Below, piece by piece: positions 8,201 through 14,333 of a stretch of DNA of 16,310 bases. A model generated the notes under the pieces. That model ran no database searches. It had not been told where the DNA came from and saw nothing but the letters and a program-made list of their open reading frames with translations. The first letter of the stretch is position 1. The number at the start of each line of letters is the position of its first letter. The stretch comes from JAUUSJ01 sp964439395 (lineage in GTDB: Bacteria > Bacillota > Clostridia > Lachnospirales > Lachnospiraceae). The DNA is taken from the NCBI GenBank assembly GCA_964439395.1, contig CAYTNV010000046.1, positions 1 through 16,310 on the forward strand, read 5' to 3'. A program made the position numbers and the translations under genes.

Positions 8201-8781
8201 CAAAATTCTATTCGGTATGGACATTCCTCAGTCAATGGGAAAATATCTAAAATACCTCCTCGCACAGAAAACTGACCTACTGCCTCGACTAAATCTACTC
8301 TCTCATAACCGAGTAAATTTAGTTTTTCTTTTACTTTTTCTAATTCGATTACCTGCTCCACGGCAATTTCAATGACTTGATTTTTAAATTCCTCCAATGG
8401 AATAAGCTGATCCATTAATGCATGAAAGGTAAGAACAATTGTCGTTTTTTCTCCTTCTATGATATGTTTTAAAACCTCTAATCTCTGTTGAGCTATCAAA
8501 TTTCCATGTATATCTGCACTATAAAATAAAACATCCTTTGCTGGATAGAGAAGAACAGAATGCTCAAAAAATCGATAATCTTCCCATATTTCCTTCGCTC
8601 TATCCTCACTATACGTAATGATAATTTTATGCCGCGCTTCTTTTGCTAAACTATCCATGAGATGACATTTTTGCGTGTCAATACAGCCAGCAATATGAAT
8701 TGGAAATTCTTTATTCGTTATCACTCTTTCCATTTCCTCAAACTGCTGCGATTCCTTTAACGGTGTATATAAAAGTTCCAT
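5257..8781 (-). CDS. mfd: Transcription-repair coupling factor Mfd
   Basis: At 1174 residues this is full length for Mfd. The protein binds RNA polymerase stalled at DNA damage, pushes it off with its DNA translocase and recruits UvrA. The N-terminal third (~1-350) is the UvrB-like region with a degenerate nucleotide site (AGCIDTQKC, no GKS), normal for Mfd. The RNA polymerase interaction domain spans ~503-560 (IGDYVVHENHGLGIYRG). The RecG-like motor has Walker A GDVGYGKT (654-661), DEEQ (755-758), SATPIPRT (781-788) and RVGRSNR (928-934). The C-terminal regulatory domain follows GHMEAVGYDLY (991-1001). The start is fixed by an AGGAGG site about 7 bases before the ATG. It follows pth by 127 bases and is probably co-transcribed with it, with a hairpin at 8831-8854 between them. 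No missing key residue was seen. Confidence 0.97.
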   Translation of the reverse strand: MELLYTPLKESQQFEEMERVITNKEFPIHIAGCIDTQKCHLMDSLAKEARHKIIITYSEDRAKEIWEDYRFFEHSVLLYPAKDVLFYSADIHGNLIAQQRLEVLKHIIEGEKTTIVLTFHALMDQLIPLEEFKNQVIEIAVEQVIELEKVKEKLNLLGYERVDLVEAVGQFSVRGGILDIFPLTEECPYRIEFWGDEVDSIRSFDIESQRSIETVEMLSIYPAAEIILTKKRIHDGIAKLEKEGKQVMQIFHDNFQTKEYARVRDYVEQIKEEILELDSIGNDSLIHYFYEKTVSFMDYFEDDAIFFLDEPNRMEEQSEVFEMEVAESMKGRLEAGYILPSQAEIIFSTEEVMAKLFRKKSICLSMLIYEIKKANIRNEFYIETKEVISYQNSFEQLMEDLRIFKKKKYKILLVSPSTTRAKRLAQDLQENEISAFFSNDREHTLMDGEIMVINGVLKRGFEYPKLKLVVISEKDIFSIKTAKPKKKKKSEHSGNRINSFTELSIGDYVVHENHGLGIYRGIEQIEVDGVYKDYINIEYQGGSTLFILASQLDLIQKYASVNAKKPKLNKLGGTEWEKTKKEVRTRVKKTAQNLLELYAIRQQQRGFAFSEDSVWQKEFEELFPFDETEDQLTAIADTKRDMESYKIMDRLICGDVGYGKTEVAIRAAFKAVMDGKQVVYLVPTTILAQQHYSTFVERMKDYPIQIRMLSRFITPANQKKTIEGLKKGQIDIVIGTHKVLSKTVDFKDLGLLIIDEEQRFGVNHKEKIKGMKKTVDVLSLSATPIPRTLHMSLVGIRDMSVLEEPPVDRRAIQTYVLEYNDEMVREAIHRELARGGQVYYVYNRVNNIDEITATVAKLVPNANVAYAHGQMSERQLEKIMFDFINKDIDVLVSTTIIETGLDIANVNTMIIHDADKLGLSQLYQLRGRVGRSNRTAYAFLMYKRDKQLREVAEKRLKTIREFTDLGSGFRIAMRDLEIRGAGNILGADQSGHMEAVGYDLYCKMLNSEVKRLKGESKEEEEFATAIDIDISAYIPSMYVKNEAQKLELYKRIASIENDEEREDMLDELIDRYGEVPVSVENLLQIATIKTLAHDAYLMEIKEEGNKIRFEMNPKAPVKVEFIQDMVNFYGREMTLQLTGNPCFLLDVSKMPKKQRVEKVKEVVKSIRGLIEEKV

Positions 8782-8830
8782 TCCGTTCCTCCTTCCAATT
8801 TTTTCTATATTTGTTTTTACATCAGTTTTA

Positions 8831-8854
8831 GGGAACTACGAATTCATAGTTCCC
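8831..8854 (-). terminator. Hairpin between pth and mfd, attenuator or processing site
   Basis: GGGAACTA (8831-8838) and TAGTTCCC (8847-8854) make a perfect 8-bp stem with an 8-base loop that itself contains GAATTC. It lies between the pth stop and the mfd start. On the - strand the following sequence is TAAAACTGATG, without a real T run. Partial termination or mRNA processing within the operon is therefore more likely than full termination. Confidence 0.5.
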
Positions 8855-8908
8855 TTCTCTCCATACTTTTCAATTGAAAAAATATCTTAACGAAAAACAT
8901 ACTGTCTG

Positions 8909-9487
8909 CTATGCATTTTTTTGTGCCTTTGTATTGTACAAATTCATTGCCTGCTCTATATCTCCAATTACAATCAGCTCCACTGCCTCTTGTACTCTCA
9001 AAATCGCATCATCCATAAGCTCCCTTTCAGCCTTTGGAATATTTCCAAGCACATATGCCGCCAAATCCTGTCCTGGCTTTTTATCTCCGACACCAATCTT
9101 TACTCGAGGAAAATCACTTGAATTGAGACAGGCTATAATACTCTTAATTCCATTATGTCCTCCAGCGCTTCCCTTCTTGCGAATACGAATTCTGCCTACA
9201 TCAAGACTAATATCATCAAACAAAATTAAAATATCTTCTGGGTCCACCTTATAATATGCCGCAATCTGTTGAATACTATCCCCACTGAGATTCATAAAAG
9301 TCTGTGGTTTCGCTAAAATAACTTTCTGCCCAGCAATTACTCCTTTTCCAACTAACGCTCTATGTTTTTTTGTATCTATTGAAATTCCATATTTCTCCGC
9401 TATCTTATCTATTGCCATAAATCCAACATTATGTCTTGTCCCTTCATACTTTGCTGTCGGATTGCCAAGCCCTGCTATAATTTTCAT
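8909..9487 (-). CDS. pth: Peptidyl-tRNA hydrolase
   Basis: A 192-residue bacterial Pth, normal length. It is cytoplasmic and cleaves the ester bond of peptidyl-tRNAs dropped by ribosomes, recycling the tRNA. The sequence shows GLGNP (6-10, Asn9), TRHNVGF with the catalytic His19, PQTFMN with Asn66, LFDD with Asp92, and GSAGGHNGIKSI with Asn112; all key residues are present. The start is supported by a GAGGTGA ribosome site about 7 bases upstream. It is the first gene before mfd on this strand, the same order as spoVC-mfd in Bacillus, and has a near-consensus promoter at 9606-9634. It is divergent from malQ. Confidence 0.97.
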   Translation of the reverse strand: MKIIAGLGNPTAKYEGTRHNVGFMAIDKIAEKYGISIDTKKHRALVGKGVIAGQKVILAKPQTFMNLSGDSIQQIAAYYKVDPEDILILFDDISLDVGRIRIRKKGSAGGHNGIKSIIACLNSSDFPRVKIGVGDKKPGQDLAAYVLGNIPKAERELMDDAILRVQEAVELIVIGDIEQAMNLYNTKAQKNA

Positions 9488-9605
9488 TTGTCTTCACCTC
9501 ACTTCTCTAGCTTACTATAAACTAATTTTTCATTATATATGCATTTTGTGAAATTTTATACAAACTTAATCGTTATATAAAATATACTATTTCTCGCAAT
9601 GTTTT

Positions 9606-9634
9606 ATTATAACTATTAAAAACATTTTTGTCCA
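9606..9634 (-). promoter_or_regulatory. Sigma-A promoter of pth-mfd
   Basis: On the - strand, TGGACA (9634-9629), a 17-base spacer and TATAAT (9611-9606) form a near-consensus promoter. The predicted leader before pth is about 110 nt. Hexamers and spacing are the same as in the foldase promoter. Confidence 0.8.
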
Positions 9635-9650
9635 GTAGTATGAAAGTTTA

Positions 9651-9679
9651 TAGACTTTTTTTTCACCATAATGTATAAT
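9651..9679 (+). promoter_or_regulatory. Promoter of malQ-plsC
   Basis: TAGACT (9651-9656), a 17-base spacer and a perfect TATAAT (9674-9679) lie about 50 bases before the malQ ATG. It is back to back with the pth promoter, and the two -35 boxes are about 17 bases apart. I see no clear cre site or other operator. Confidence 0.65.
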
Positions 9680-9729
9680 TAAAACAAATTGGTAATTTTT
9701 ATAGTAAACTTTTAAGGAGGCATAATACC

Positions 9730-11349
9730 ATGAAACCAACAGACAAAATCAAACCAAAACGTATGTCTGGAATCTTAGTTCATCCAACCTCATTTCCAAG
9801 TCCATACGGCATTGGAGATTTAGGACCAGGGGCTTATAAGTTCATTGAATTTTTAAAAAAATCTGGCCAGCATTTATGGCAAGTACTTCCTCTTGGACCA
9901 ACTGGATATGAAGGTTCCCCTTATCAATCCTTCTCATCTTTCGCAGGACAGCCACTCTTAATCAGCCCTGAAAAACTAGTGGAAGAGGGACTTTTGACAA
10001 AAGAGGAAGCAAAACCTGACGAAAAATGTATTACAGGCGAGAAATCTATTATAGAAAGAGTAGATTACCCTGCTGTAGAAAAAGCGAAGGAAAAATATTT
10101 GCGGACAGCTTTTATTCATTTTCAAGAAAAATTGGCTGAAACTAACGATGAAGAAAAAATTGAAGACTCTACTAAAACTAAGCTATCAGAAAAAGAGACA
10201 GATTCCACCGAAATCAAAGAAACCAAATTAAGCCTAAAAGAAGAATATGAACAATTCTTAACAGAAAATACATTTTGGATTGATGACTATGCTCTCTTTA
10301 TGGCAATTAAAAAAGAGAACGAAGGTGCCGGTGTTCAATTTTGGAAACCAAGCCAAAAACGACCAAATGACAAGCAAAAAAAGGCATTGAGAGAAAAATT
10401 GATTGACGAAGTAAATTATCAGCTCTTTATTCAATTTATTTTCTTTAAACAATGGCATGAATTAAAAAAATTTGCAAACGAAAATGGCATTTATATTATC
10501 GGCGATATTCCTATTTATGTGGCTGGAGATAGTTCTGATGTATGGGCTCATCCAGAATTATTCCATGTAAAAAAAGATTTAACAGCAACTTTAGTTGCGG
10601 GAGTACCACCGGATTATTTTAGTGCAACAGGACAGCTTTGGGGCAATCCTCTCTATAAGTGGAAAGTTCATAAAAAGACTAATTTTGAATGGTGGATTTC
10701 CAGAATTAAATGTCAACTTCAGCTTTGCGATTATTTAAGAATTGACCATTTTAGAGCCTTCCAAGATTACTGGGAGGTAAAAGCAAGCGCAGAAACTGCC
10801 ATCGATGGAAAATGGGTTCCAGGGCCTAGAGATGACTTTTTTATTGCTCTTCAAAACGCCCTTGGAAAAGATTTGCCAATTATCGCAGAAGACCTCGGAA
10901 TTATTACGGACAGTGTTCGCGAGCTTCGTGATCGTTTTGAACTTCCAGGCATGAAAATTCTCCAATTTGGTTTTGAAAATATCAACGACAACGACTTTAT
11001 GCCATACAACCATCCAGCAAATTCCGTATGTTATACTGGAACCCACGACAATGACACAACAGTCGGATGGTATCAAAAAGTAGCTCCTATCTGCCAAGAT
11101 AAAGTGCGTCGCTATATGAATACAGATGGAAGCAGTATTCACTGGGATTTCATTCGTACTTGCTTTGGATCTCCTGCCAATATGGCTATCGTACCTATCC
11201 AAGATATTTTTGGGCAGGGAAGTGACTTTCGTATGAACGTGCCTGGCGTTGCTCTTGGAAACTGGGGTTATCGTTTCCAATCTGAACAATTAAATGACGG
11301 ATTGGCAGATTATATAAAACAACTTTCCATTTTATATGGACGAGGATAA
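9730..11349 (+). CDS. malQ: 4-alpha-glucanotransferase (amylomaltase, GH77)
   Basis: A 539-residue cytoplasmic GH77 enzyme. It transfers alpha-1,4-glucan segments between maltodextrins and releases glucose, serving maltose or glycogen metabolism. Family landmarks are ILVHPTSFPSPYGIGDLG (15-32), QVLPLGPTGYEGSPYQS (51-67), the nucleophile Asp339 in LRIDHFRAF, the acid/base Glu387 in IIAEDLG and Asp440 in GTHDND. It is longer than the usual ~500 residues, mainly because of a charged, Lys/Glu/Thr/Ser-rich insert around residues 135-170 in the N-terminal part. AAGGAGG lies 9 bases before the ATG. The next gene begins 3 bases after the stop, so the two are one operon. The function is firm; the role of the insert is unknown. 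Confidence 0.96.
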   Translation: MKPTDKIKPKRMSGILVHPTSFPSPYGIGDLGPGAYKFIEFLKKSGQHLWQVLPLGPTGYEGSPYQSFSSFAGQPLLISPEKLVEEGLLTKEEAKPDEKCITGEKSIIERVDYPAVEKAKEKYLRTAFIHFQEKLAETNDEEKIEDSTKTKLSEKETDSTEIKETKLSLKEEYEQFLTENTFWIDDYALFMAIKKENEGAGVQFWKPSQKRPNDKQKKALREKLIDEVNYQLFIQFIFFKQWHELKKFANENGIYIIGDIPIYVAGDSSDVWAHPELFHVKKDLTATLVAGVPPDYFSATGQLWGNPLYKWKVHKKTNFEWWISRIKCQLQLCDYLRIDHFRAFQDYWEVKASAETAIDGKWVPGPRDDFFIALQNALGKDLPIIAEDLGIITDSVRELRDRFELPGMKILQFGFENINDNDFMPYNHPANSVCYTGTHDNDTTVGWYQKVAPICQDKVRRYMNTDGSSIHWDFIRTCFGSPANMAIVPIQDIFGQGSDFRMNVPGVALGNWGYRFQSEQLNDGLADYIKQLSILYGRG

Positions 11350-11352
11350 ATT

Positions 11353-12093
11353 ATGCGTACAATTTTAATTATTATTATTTTATTTTTCTTTTTTACACTT
11401 ACCTTACCGCTCGATTTATTTTTGCTTATTTTGCGAAAGACAAATCGTGATAAGGCAGTTGCCATCTCACAGGCAATTGTTCGCTGGATTTTTCGTCTCC
11501 TTCTCGCTGCTGCTGGCGCTGATATCACCGTGGAAGGTCTGGAAAATTTGCCAGATGACGAACCAATTTTATTTGTCGGCAATCATACAAGCTATTTTGA
11601 CATTTTAGTAACCTGTATCTACATTAAAAATGGTGTTGGATACATTGCTAAAAAAGAAATGGAAAAGATTCCTCTATTAAACTTCTGGATGAATAATATC
11701 AACTGTCTCTTCTTAAACCGAAATGATATTAAAGAAGGGTTAAAAACAATTCTCGAGGGAGTTCAACTCCTAAAAGACGGTAACTCTCTATTTATCTTTC
11801 CTGAGGGAACTCGCAGCAAAGAGGAAAAAATGCTTCCTTTTAAGGAGGGAAGCACAAAAATGGCTGAGAAATCTAAAAGTAGAATCATCCCAGTTGCGAT
11901 AAGTGGTACCGCAGATATTTTTGAAAATAATGCTGCACTCAAAGTGACACCTGCAAAGGTTTCTGTCACTTTCGGTAAACCAGTCGACCCTACAACTCTT
12001 GAAAAGGAGCAAAAACGTCATTTAGGTGCCTATCTTCAGAACCAAATTCAAGATATGCTTGATATACATGCTGAACAAAGAGCTGGAAAATAA
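11353..12093 (+). CDS. plsC: 1-acyl-sn-glycerol-3-phosphate acyltransferase (PlsC type)
   Basis: A 246-residue membrane-bound acyltransferase. A hydrophobic N-terminal segment (about 3-27) anchors it. The HX4D catalytic motif is NHTSYFD (His78, Asp83). Further family blocks are CLFLNRNDIKEG (~118-129), FPEGTRS (149-155) and IIPVAISG (178-185). These enzymes acylate lysophosphatidic acid to phosphatidic acid at the inner face of the membrane, though some relatives use other lyso-lipids. The ATG is 3 bases after the malQ stop, with a GAGG ribosome site inside the end of malQ, so it depends on malQ transcription. A strong terminator follows. Pairing with malQ has no obvious metabolic reason. Confidence 0.92.
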   Translation: MRTILIIIILFFFFTLTLPLDLFLLILRKTNRDKAVAISQAIVRWIFRLLLAAAGADITVEGLENLPDDEPILFVGNHTSYFDILVTCIYIKNGVGYIAKKEMEKIPLLNFWMNNINCLFLNRNDIKEGLKTILEGVQLLKDGNSLFIFPEGTRSKEEKMLPFKEGSTKMAEKSKSRIIPVAISGTADIFENNAALKVTPAKVSVTFGKPVDPTTLEKEQKRHLGAYLQNQIQDMLDIHAEQRAGK

Positions 12094-12115
12094 ATATCTG
12101 CTTAATAGCAAATAT

Positions 12116-12160
12116 AAAACCCATAGTATTCTCATTTTATGTAGAAATACTATGGGTTTT
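12116..12160. terminator. Bidirectional intrinsic terminator between convergent genes
   Basis: AAAACCCATAGTATT (12116-12130) and AATACTATGGGTTTT (12146-12160) form a perfect 15-bp stem with a 15-base loop. On the + strand a TTTTTTTC run follows, ending the malQ-plsC unit. On the - strand it follows the PRT-like gene stop by a few bases, with a TTTTAT run. Confidence 0.93.
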
Positions 12161-12164
12161 TTTC

Positions 12165-12806
12165 TTATAATCTAGAATATCCGTAACTATTTACAATAGC
12201 ATCTAATTTTTGTTTTCTCGCACAGATAGGGCATTCTGAAGCCTCATATGTATCGTAATCTGGCAAGTCTTCTGTGCTAAAGATATAATTAATCTCCATG
12301 TCATCTACAACTTTATTTGCACTAAAGATAGAAGAAACGCCCTCTACAATACCGCCGTAATATTTAATACATTCGATAGCTCTCTCGATTGTACGTCCTG
12401 TTGTAGCAGAAGCGAGTAAGAGCAAACAATGTTTTCCATAAATCATTGGCTGCATATTATCGCGGAAGATAAGCTGTCCACCAGAGTGAATCTCAGGAGT
12501 TACAATATAGATAGTTTTATGTACATTTAAAGACATAATTCCAGAAGCAGTCAACTCATCTGCTAAGTAAGCGCCGATAACCTCACAACCGTCCATGCAG
12601 ATAATTGTATCAACATATGTATTGCTAGAATAAGCTTTTGCCAATACAGATGCGGCTGCGGCTGCTTCACTCTTTCTGGATTTCATAATGGTCATATCCA
12701 TATAATAATTGATATGAGAGTGGTTAGTTGCAAAATGTCCCGGAATTACTCTCATAATTACGTTCTTATTTGATTTTGCGTGAATCTTTGTTGCTCTGCT
12801 TTCCAT
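12165..12806 (-). CDS. Phosphoribosyltransferase-fold protein with a degenerate PRPP loop
   Basis: A 213-residue protein. I chose the ATG at 12806 because AGGAGGT lies 6-7 bases before it; a longer frame to 12869 has no ribosome site. It resembles type I (orotate-like) phosphoribosyltransferases: TIICMDGCEVIGAYLADEL (67-85) in the place of the substrate-binding strand, and HCLLLLASATTGRTIERA (126-143) in the place of the PRPP loop. Normal enzymes have two acidic residues before the TTGGT-like turn (DDxxTTG); here they read LASATTGRT, without acids. A Cys pair, ECPIC (191-195), is near the C-terminus. It may be a non-catalytic PRT-fold regulator, a relative with altered chemistry, or a true orotate PRT with an unusual loop. 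Its own promoter is probably at 12926-12954; no pyr genes are nearby. Confidence 0.65.
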   Translation of the reverse strand: MESRATKIHAKSNKNVIMRVIPGHFATNHSHINYYMDMTIMKSRKSEAAAAASVLAKAYSSNTYVDTIICMDGCEVIGAYLADELTASGIMSLNVHKTIYIVTPEIHSGGQLIFRDNMQPMIYGKHCLLLLASATTGRTIERAIECIKYYGGIVEGVSSIFSANKVVDDMEINYIFSTEDLPDYDTYEASECPICARKQKLDAIVNSYGYSRL

Positions 12807-12925
12807 AAAAATACCTCCTTGTGTTAAACTGTATTCATTCCACCGTGCACTTCTCAATAAAATGCCCAACTCCCAATGAATGATACGATAAAATAACCCT
12901 AATTATAACCAATACTGTTATCTCT

Positions 12926-12954
12926 ATAATACAGAATTTTTGACTAAATCGCAA
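12926..12954 (-). promoter_or_regulatory. Probable promoter of the PRT-like gene
   Basis: On the - strand, TTGCGA (12954-12949), a 17-base spacer and TATTAT (12931-12926) precede the gene, with a leader of about 110 nt. The -35 is only four of six. Another TATAAT lies closer to the gene (12903-12908 on the + strand as attata) but lacks a good -35. Confidence 0.45.
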
Positions 12955-13094
12955 GAAAATTTTTGATAAAACCCTTAAAAATAGTGCATATTTTTAAATA
13001 CAATCCAATATATTTTTTTATTTCCAACATAATATAATAAAAAATATTATTTTTCGAGAAAAAAATGTGTATTTTGCAAAAACTATTTTTATAC

Positions 13095-13130
13095 TTATCA
13101 ATTAAACATTCAAATTTCTTTAATTGATAA
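13095..13130. repeat. 11-bp inverted repeat, hairpin or operator
   Basis: TTATCAATTAA (13095-13105) and TTAATTGATAA (13120-13130) are perfect inverted copies separated by 14 bases. Partial pairing extends outward (TATA on both sides). There is no T run, so it is not a typical terminator. It lies about 210 bases before the 13341 gene and could be a protein-binding site or part of a leader structure. Confidence 0.5.
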
Positions 13131-13219
13131 AATATAAGTTCTGATCATACTCAGCTGATACATAGCTGAAAGTTTAGAAAAATTTGTCTTCTCCACATAG
13201 AAGCATATTATAATCGCTA

Positions 13220-13247
13220 TTGATATACAACGATAAACCGCAATAAT
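13220..13247 (+). promoter_or_regulatory. Candidate upstream promoter of the 13341 gene
   Basis: TTGATA (13220-13225), a 16-base spacer and AATAAT (13242-13247) each match consensus at five of six positions. It may serve as a second start for the gene at 13341. Confidence 0.4.
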
Positions 13248-13264
13248 GCATGACGAAAAAAGGC

Positions 13265-13293
13265 TTGCGTAATACTGCAAAATATGATAAAAT
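13265..13293 (+). promoter_or_regulatory. Extended -10 promoter of the 13341 gene
   Basis: TAAAAT (13288-13293) is preceded by TGA, giving an extended -10 (TGnTAAAAT). A weak -35, TTGCGT (13265-13270), is 17 bases upstream. It lies about 50 bases before the start codon. The palindrome TTGCGCAA (13299-13306) is close to the expected start site. Confidence 0.5.
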
Positions 13294-13340
13294 TTCATTT
13301 GCGCAATGTTAGGAAAATAAGTATAGGAGGTATCCCACAC

Positions 13341-13850
13341 ATGAATCCATGGATTGTATTTGCAATTGTCTTAGTAATTGCCATTATTATTTTGGCTGTT
13401 TTATACTTCTTTGGCAATAAAATGCAGAAAAAACAAGAGACACAAAGAGAACAGATGGAGGCAAACGCCCAGAACGTGACTATGCTAGTTATCGATAAAA
13501 AGAAGATGCCTATTAAGGATGCCAATCTACCAAAGGTCGTTATTGATAATACTCCAAAATATTTACGTCGCTCTAAACTGCCGATTGTAAAAGCTAAAGT
13601 CGGACCAAAGGTTATGACTTTAATCTGTGACGAGGAAGTATTCGACCAAGTTCCTATCAAAGCTGAAATCAAAGCTAGAGTCAGTGGACTTTATATTATC
13701 GGAGTTCGCAATTTCCGTAATGCTCCACTTCCACCAGTTGAGAAAAAAGGCTTCTTCGCTAAAATGCGTTCTAAGACAACTTCACTTTCCAAAGAACTAT
13801 CTGAGGAAAAAAAGAAAGAAGAACAAAAAAAGGCAAATAAAAAGAAATAA
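13341..13850 (+). CDS. Unrecognised membrane-anchored protein
   Basis: A 169-residue protein I do not recognise. The ATG at 13341 is chosen because AGGAGGT lies 9 bases upstream and a membrane helix follows at once (residues 3-24, IVFAIVLVIAIIILAVLYFF); a longer frame from 13284 has no ribosome site. After the helix come a short coiled, Gln/Lys/Glu-rich stretch (28-45), a compact region with VTMLVIDKKKMPIK, PKYLRRSKLPIVKAKVGPKV and TLICDEEVFDQVPIKAEIKA, and a C-terminal Lys/Glu tail (~152-169). Topology is probably N-out with a cytoplasmic domain. It is a single-gene unit between its own promoters and a strong terminator. The helix-plus-charged-tail form recalls YajC-like or phage-shock-type small membrane proteins, but I see no diagnostic motif. 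Confidence 0.8.
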   Translation: MNPWIVFAIVLVIAIIILAVLYFFGNKMQKKQETQREQMEANAQNVTMLVIDKKKMPIKDANLPKVVIDNTPKYLRRSKLPIVKAKVGPKVMTLICDEEVFDQVPIKAEIKARVSGLYIIGVRNFRNAPLPPVEKKGFFAKMRSKTTSLSKELSEEKKKEEQKKANKKK

Positions 13851-13854
13851 TAAC

Positions 13855-13899
13855 AAAAGCCAGACCTTTGGGGACATGCCCAACAAATATCTGGCTTTT
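13855..13899. terminator. Bidirectional terminator between convergent genes
   Basis: AAAAGCCAGA (13855-13864) pairs with TCTGGCTTTT (13890-13899), and an inner TTGGG/CCCAA stem (13868-13872/13879-13883) extends the hairpin. A T-rich run follows on the + strand, ending the 13341 gene. On the - strand it lies just after the DUF1934 stop, with a TTTTGTTATT run. Confidence 0.88.
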
Positions 13900-13904
13900 T
13901 TATT

Positions 13905-14324
13905 TTAGTTTTTTGCTCTCACCTTAATTTCTACTCTACAATTTGATATATGTGCATAGTTTACATCCATCGAATATAAAATCTTTACAAAGATAAAATC
14001 TTCCTGCTCTAAAAATACAATGGAGCTTGTTTTTACCTGAACTAATAAAGTTCCAAATCCTGTATTATAGTAGGTGATATTTTCTTTCCCCTCCTCAAAA
14101 ATCATATTTGTTGTAATAGCACCATTTTTTTTCATCTCAACTCGATTCGGCTCAATCTTAATACGATTCTTCGTAACCCCCTGCTGCTCATCCCTCTCTT
14201 CATACAAAATATAATGCTTTCCGTTTTTATAATAATAATTGCCTGACGTAATAACTTCTATTACTTCTTCCTCATCAATCTCAAACTGTATCCCCTCCAC
14301 TGATACTAAGATATCTTTTGTCAT
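13905..14324 (-). CDS. DUF1934 (YwiB-like) beta-barrel protein
   Basis: A 139-residue cytoplasmic protein matching the DUF1934/YwiB family as I know it. It starts with a short strand (ILVSVEG), has ITSGNYYYKNGKHYILYEE (25-43), and then alternating strands with NRIKIEPNRVEMKKNG, GTLLVQVKT and ILYSMDVNYAHISNCRVEIKVR. This is a calycin-like barrel of unknown biochemical role. Its AGGAG ribosome site overlaps the ddl stop region and it begins 9 bases after ddl, so the two are co-transcribed. Whether it binds a small ligand is unknown. Confidence 0.8.
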   Translation of the reverse strand: MTKDILVSVEGIQFEIDEEEVIEVITSGNYYYKNGKHYILYEERDEQQGVTKNRIKIEPNRVEMKKNGAITTNMIFEEGKENITYYNTGFGTLLVQVKTSSIVFLEQEDFIFVKILYSMDVNYAHISNCRVEIKVRAKN

Positions 14325-14333
14325 AATTCTCCT

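Larger units (their letters stand above)
12955..13264. other. Long AT-rich gap with inverted repeats
   Basis: About 310 bases without a gene that I can support. It contains an 11-bp inverted repeat (13095-13130), TCAGCT...AGCTGA (13151-13156/13164-13169), CTTCT...AGAAG (13188-13192/13199-13203) and promoter-like boxes on the + strand. A - strand open frame of 76 codons (13110-13340) overlaps the promoter and start of the following gene and lacks a ribosome site, so I do not call it. Confidence 0.6.

Noticed and set aside
10735..11289. 184-codon open frame on the - strand within malQ
   Set aside because: It is fully antisense to the conserved catalytic part of malQ and has no recognisable domain or ribosome site.
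12807..12869. Longer start for the PRT-like protein
   Set aside because: The extension reads through the strong AGGAGGT site that serves the ATG at 12806, and no site precedes the longer start.
13110..13340. 76-codon open frame on the - strand
   Set aside because: It has no ribosome site, and it covers the promoter, ribosome site and start of the well-supported gene at 13341; its composition follows the AT-rich background.
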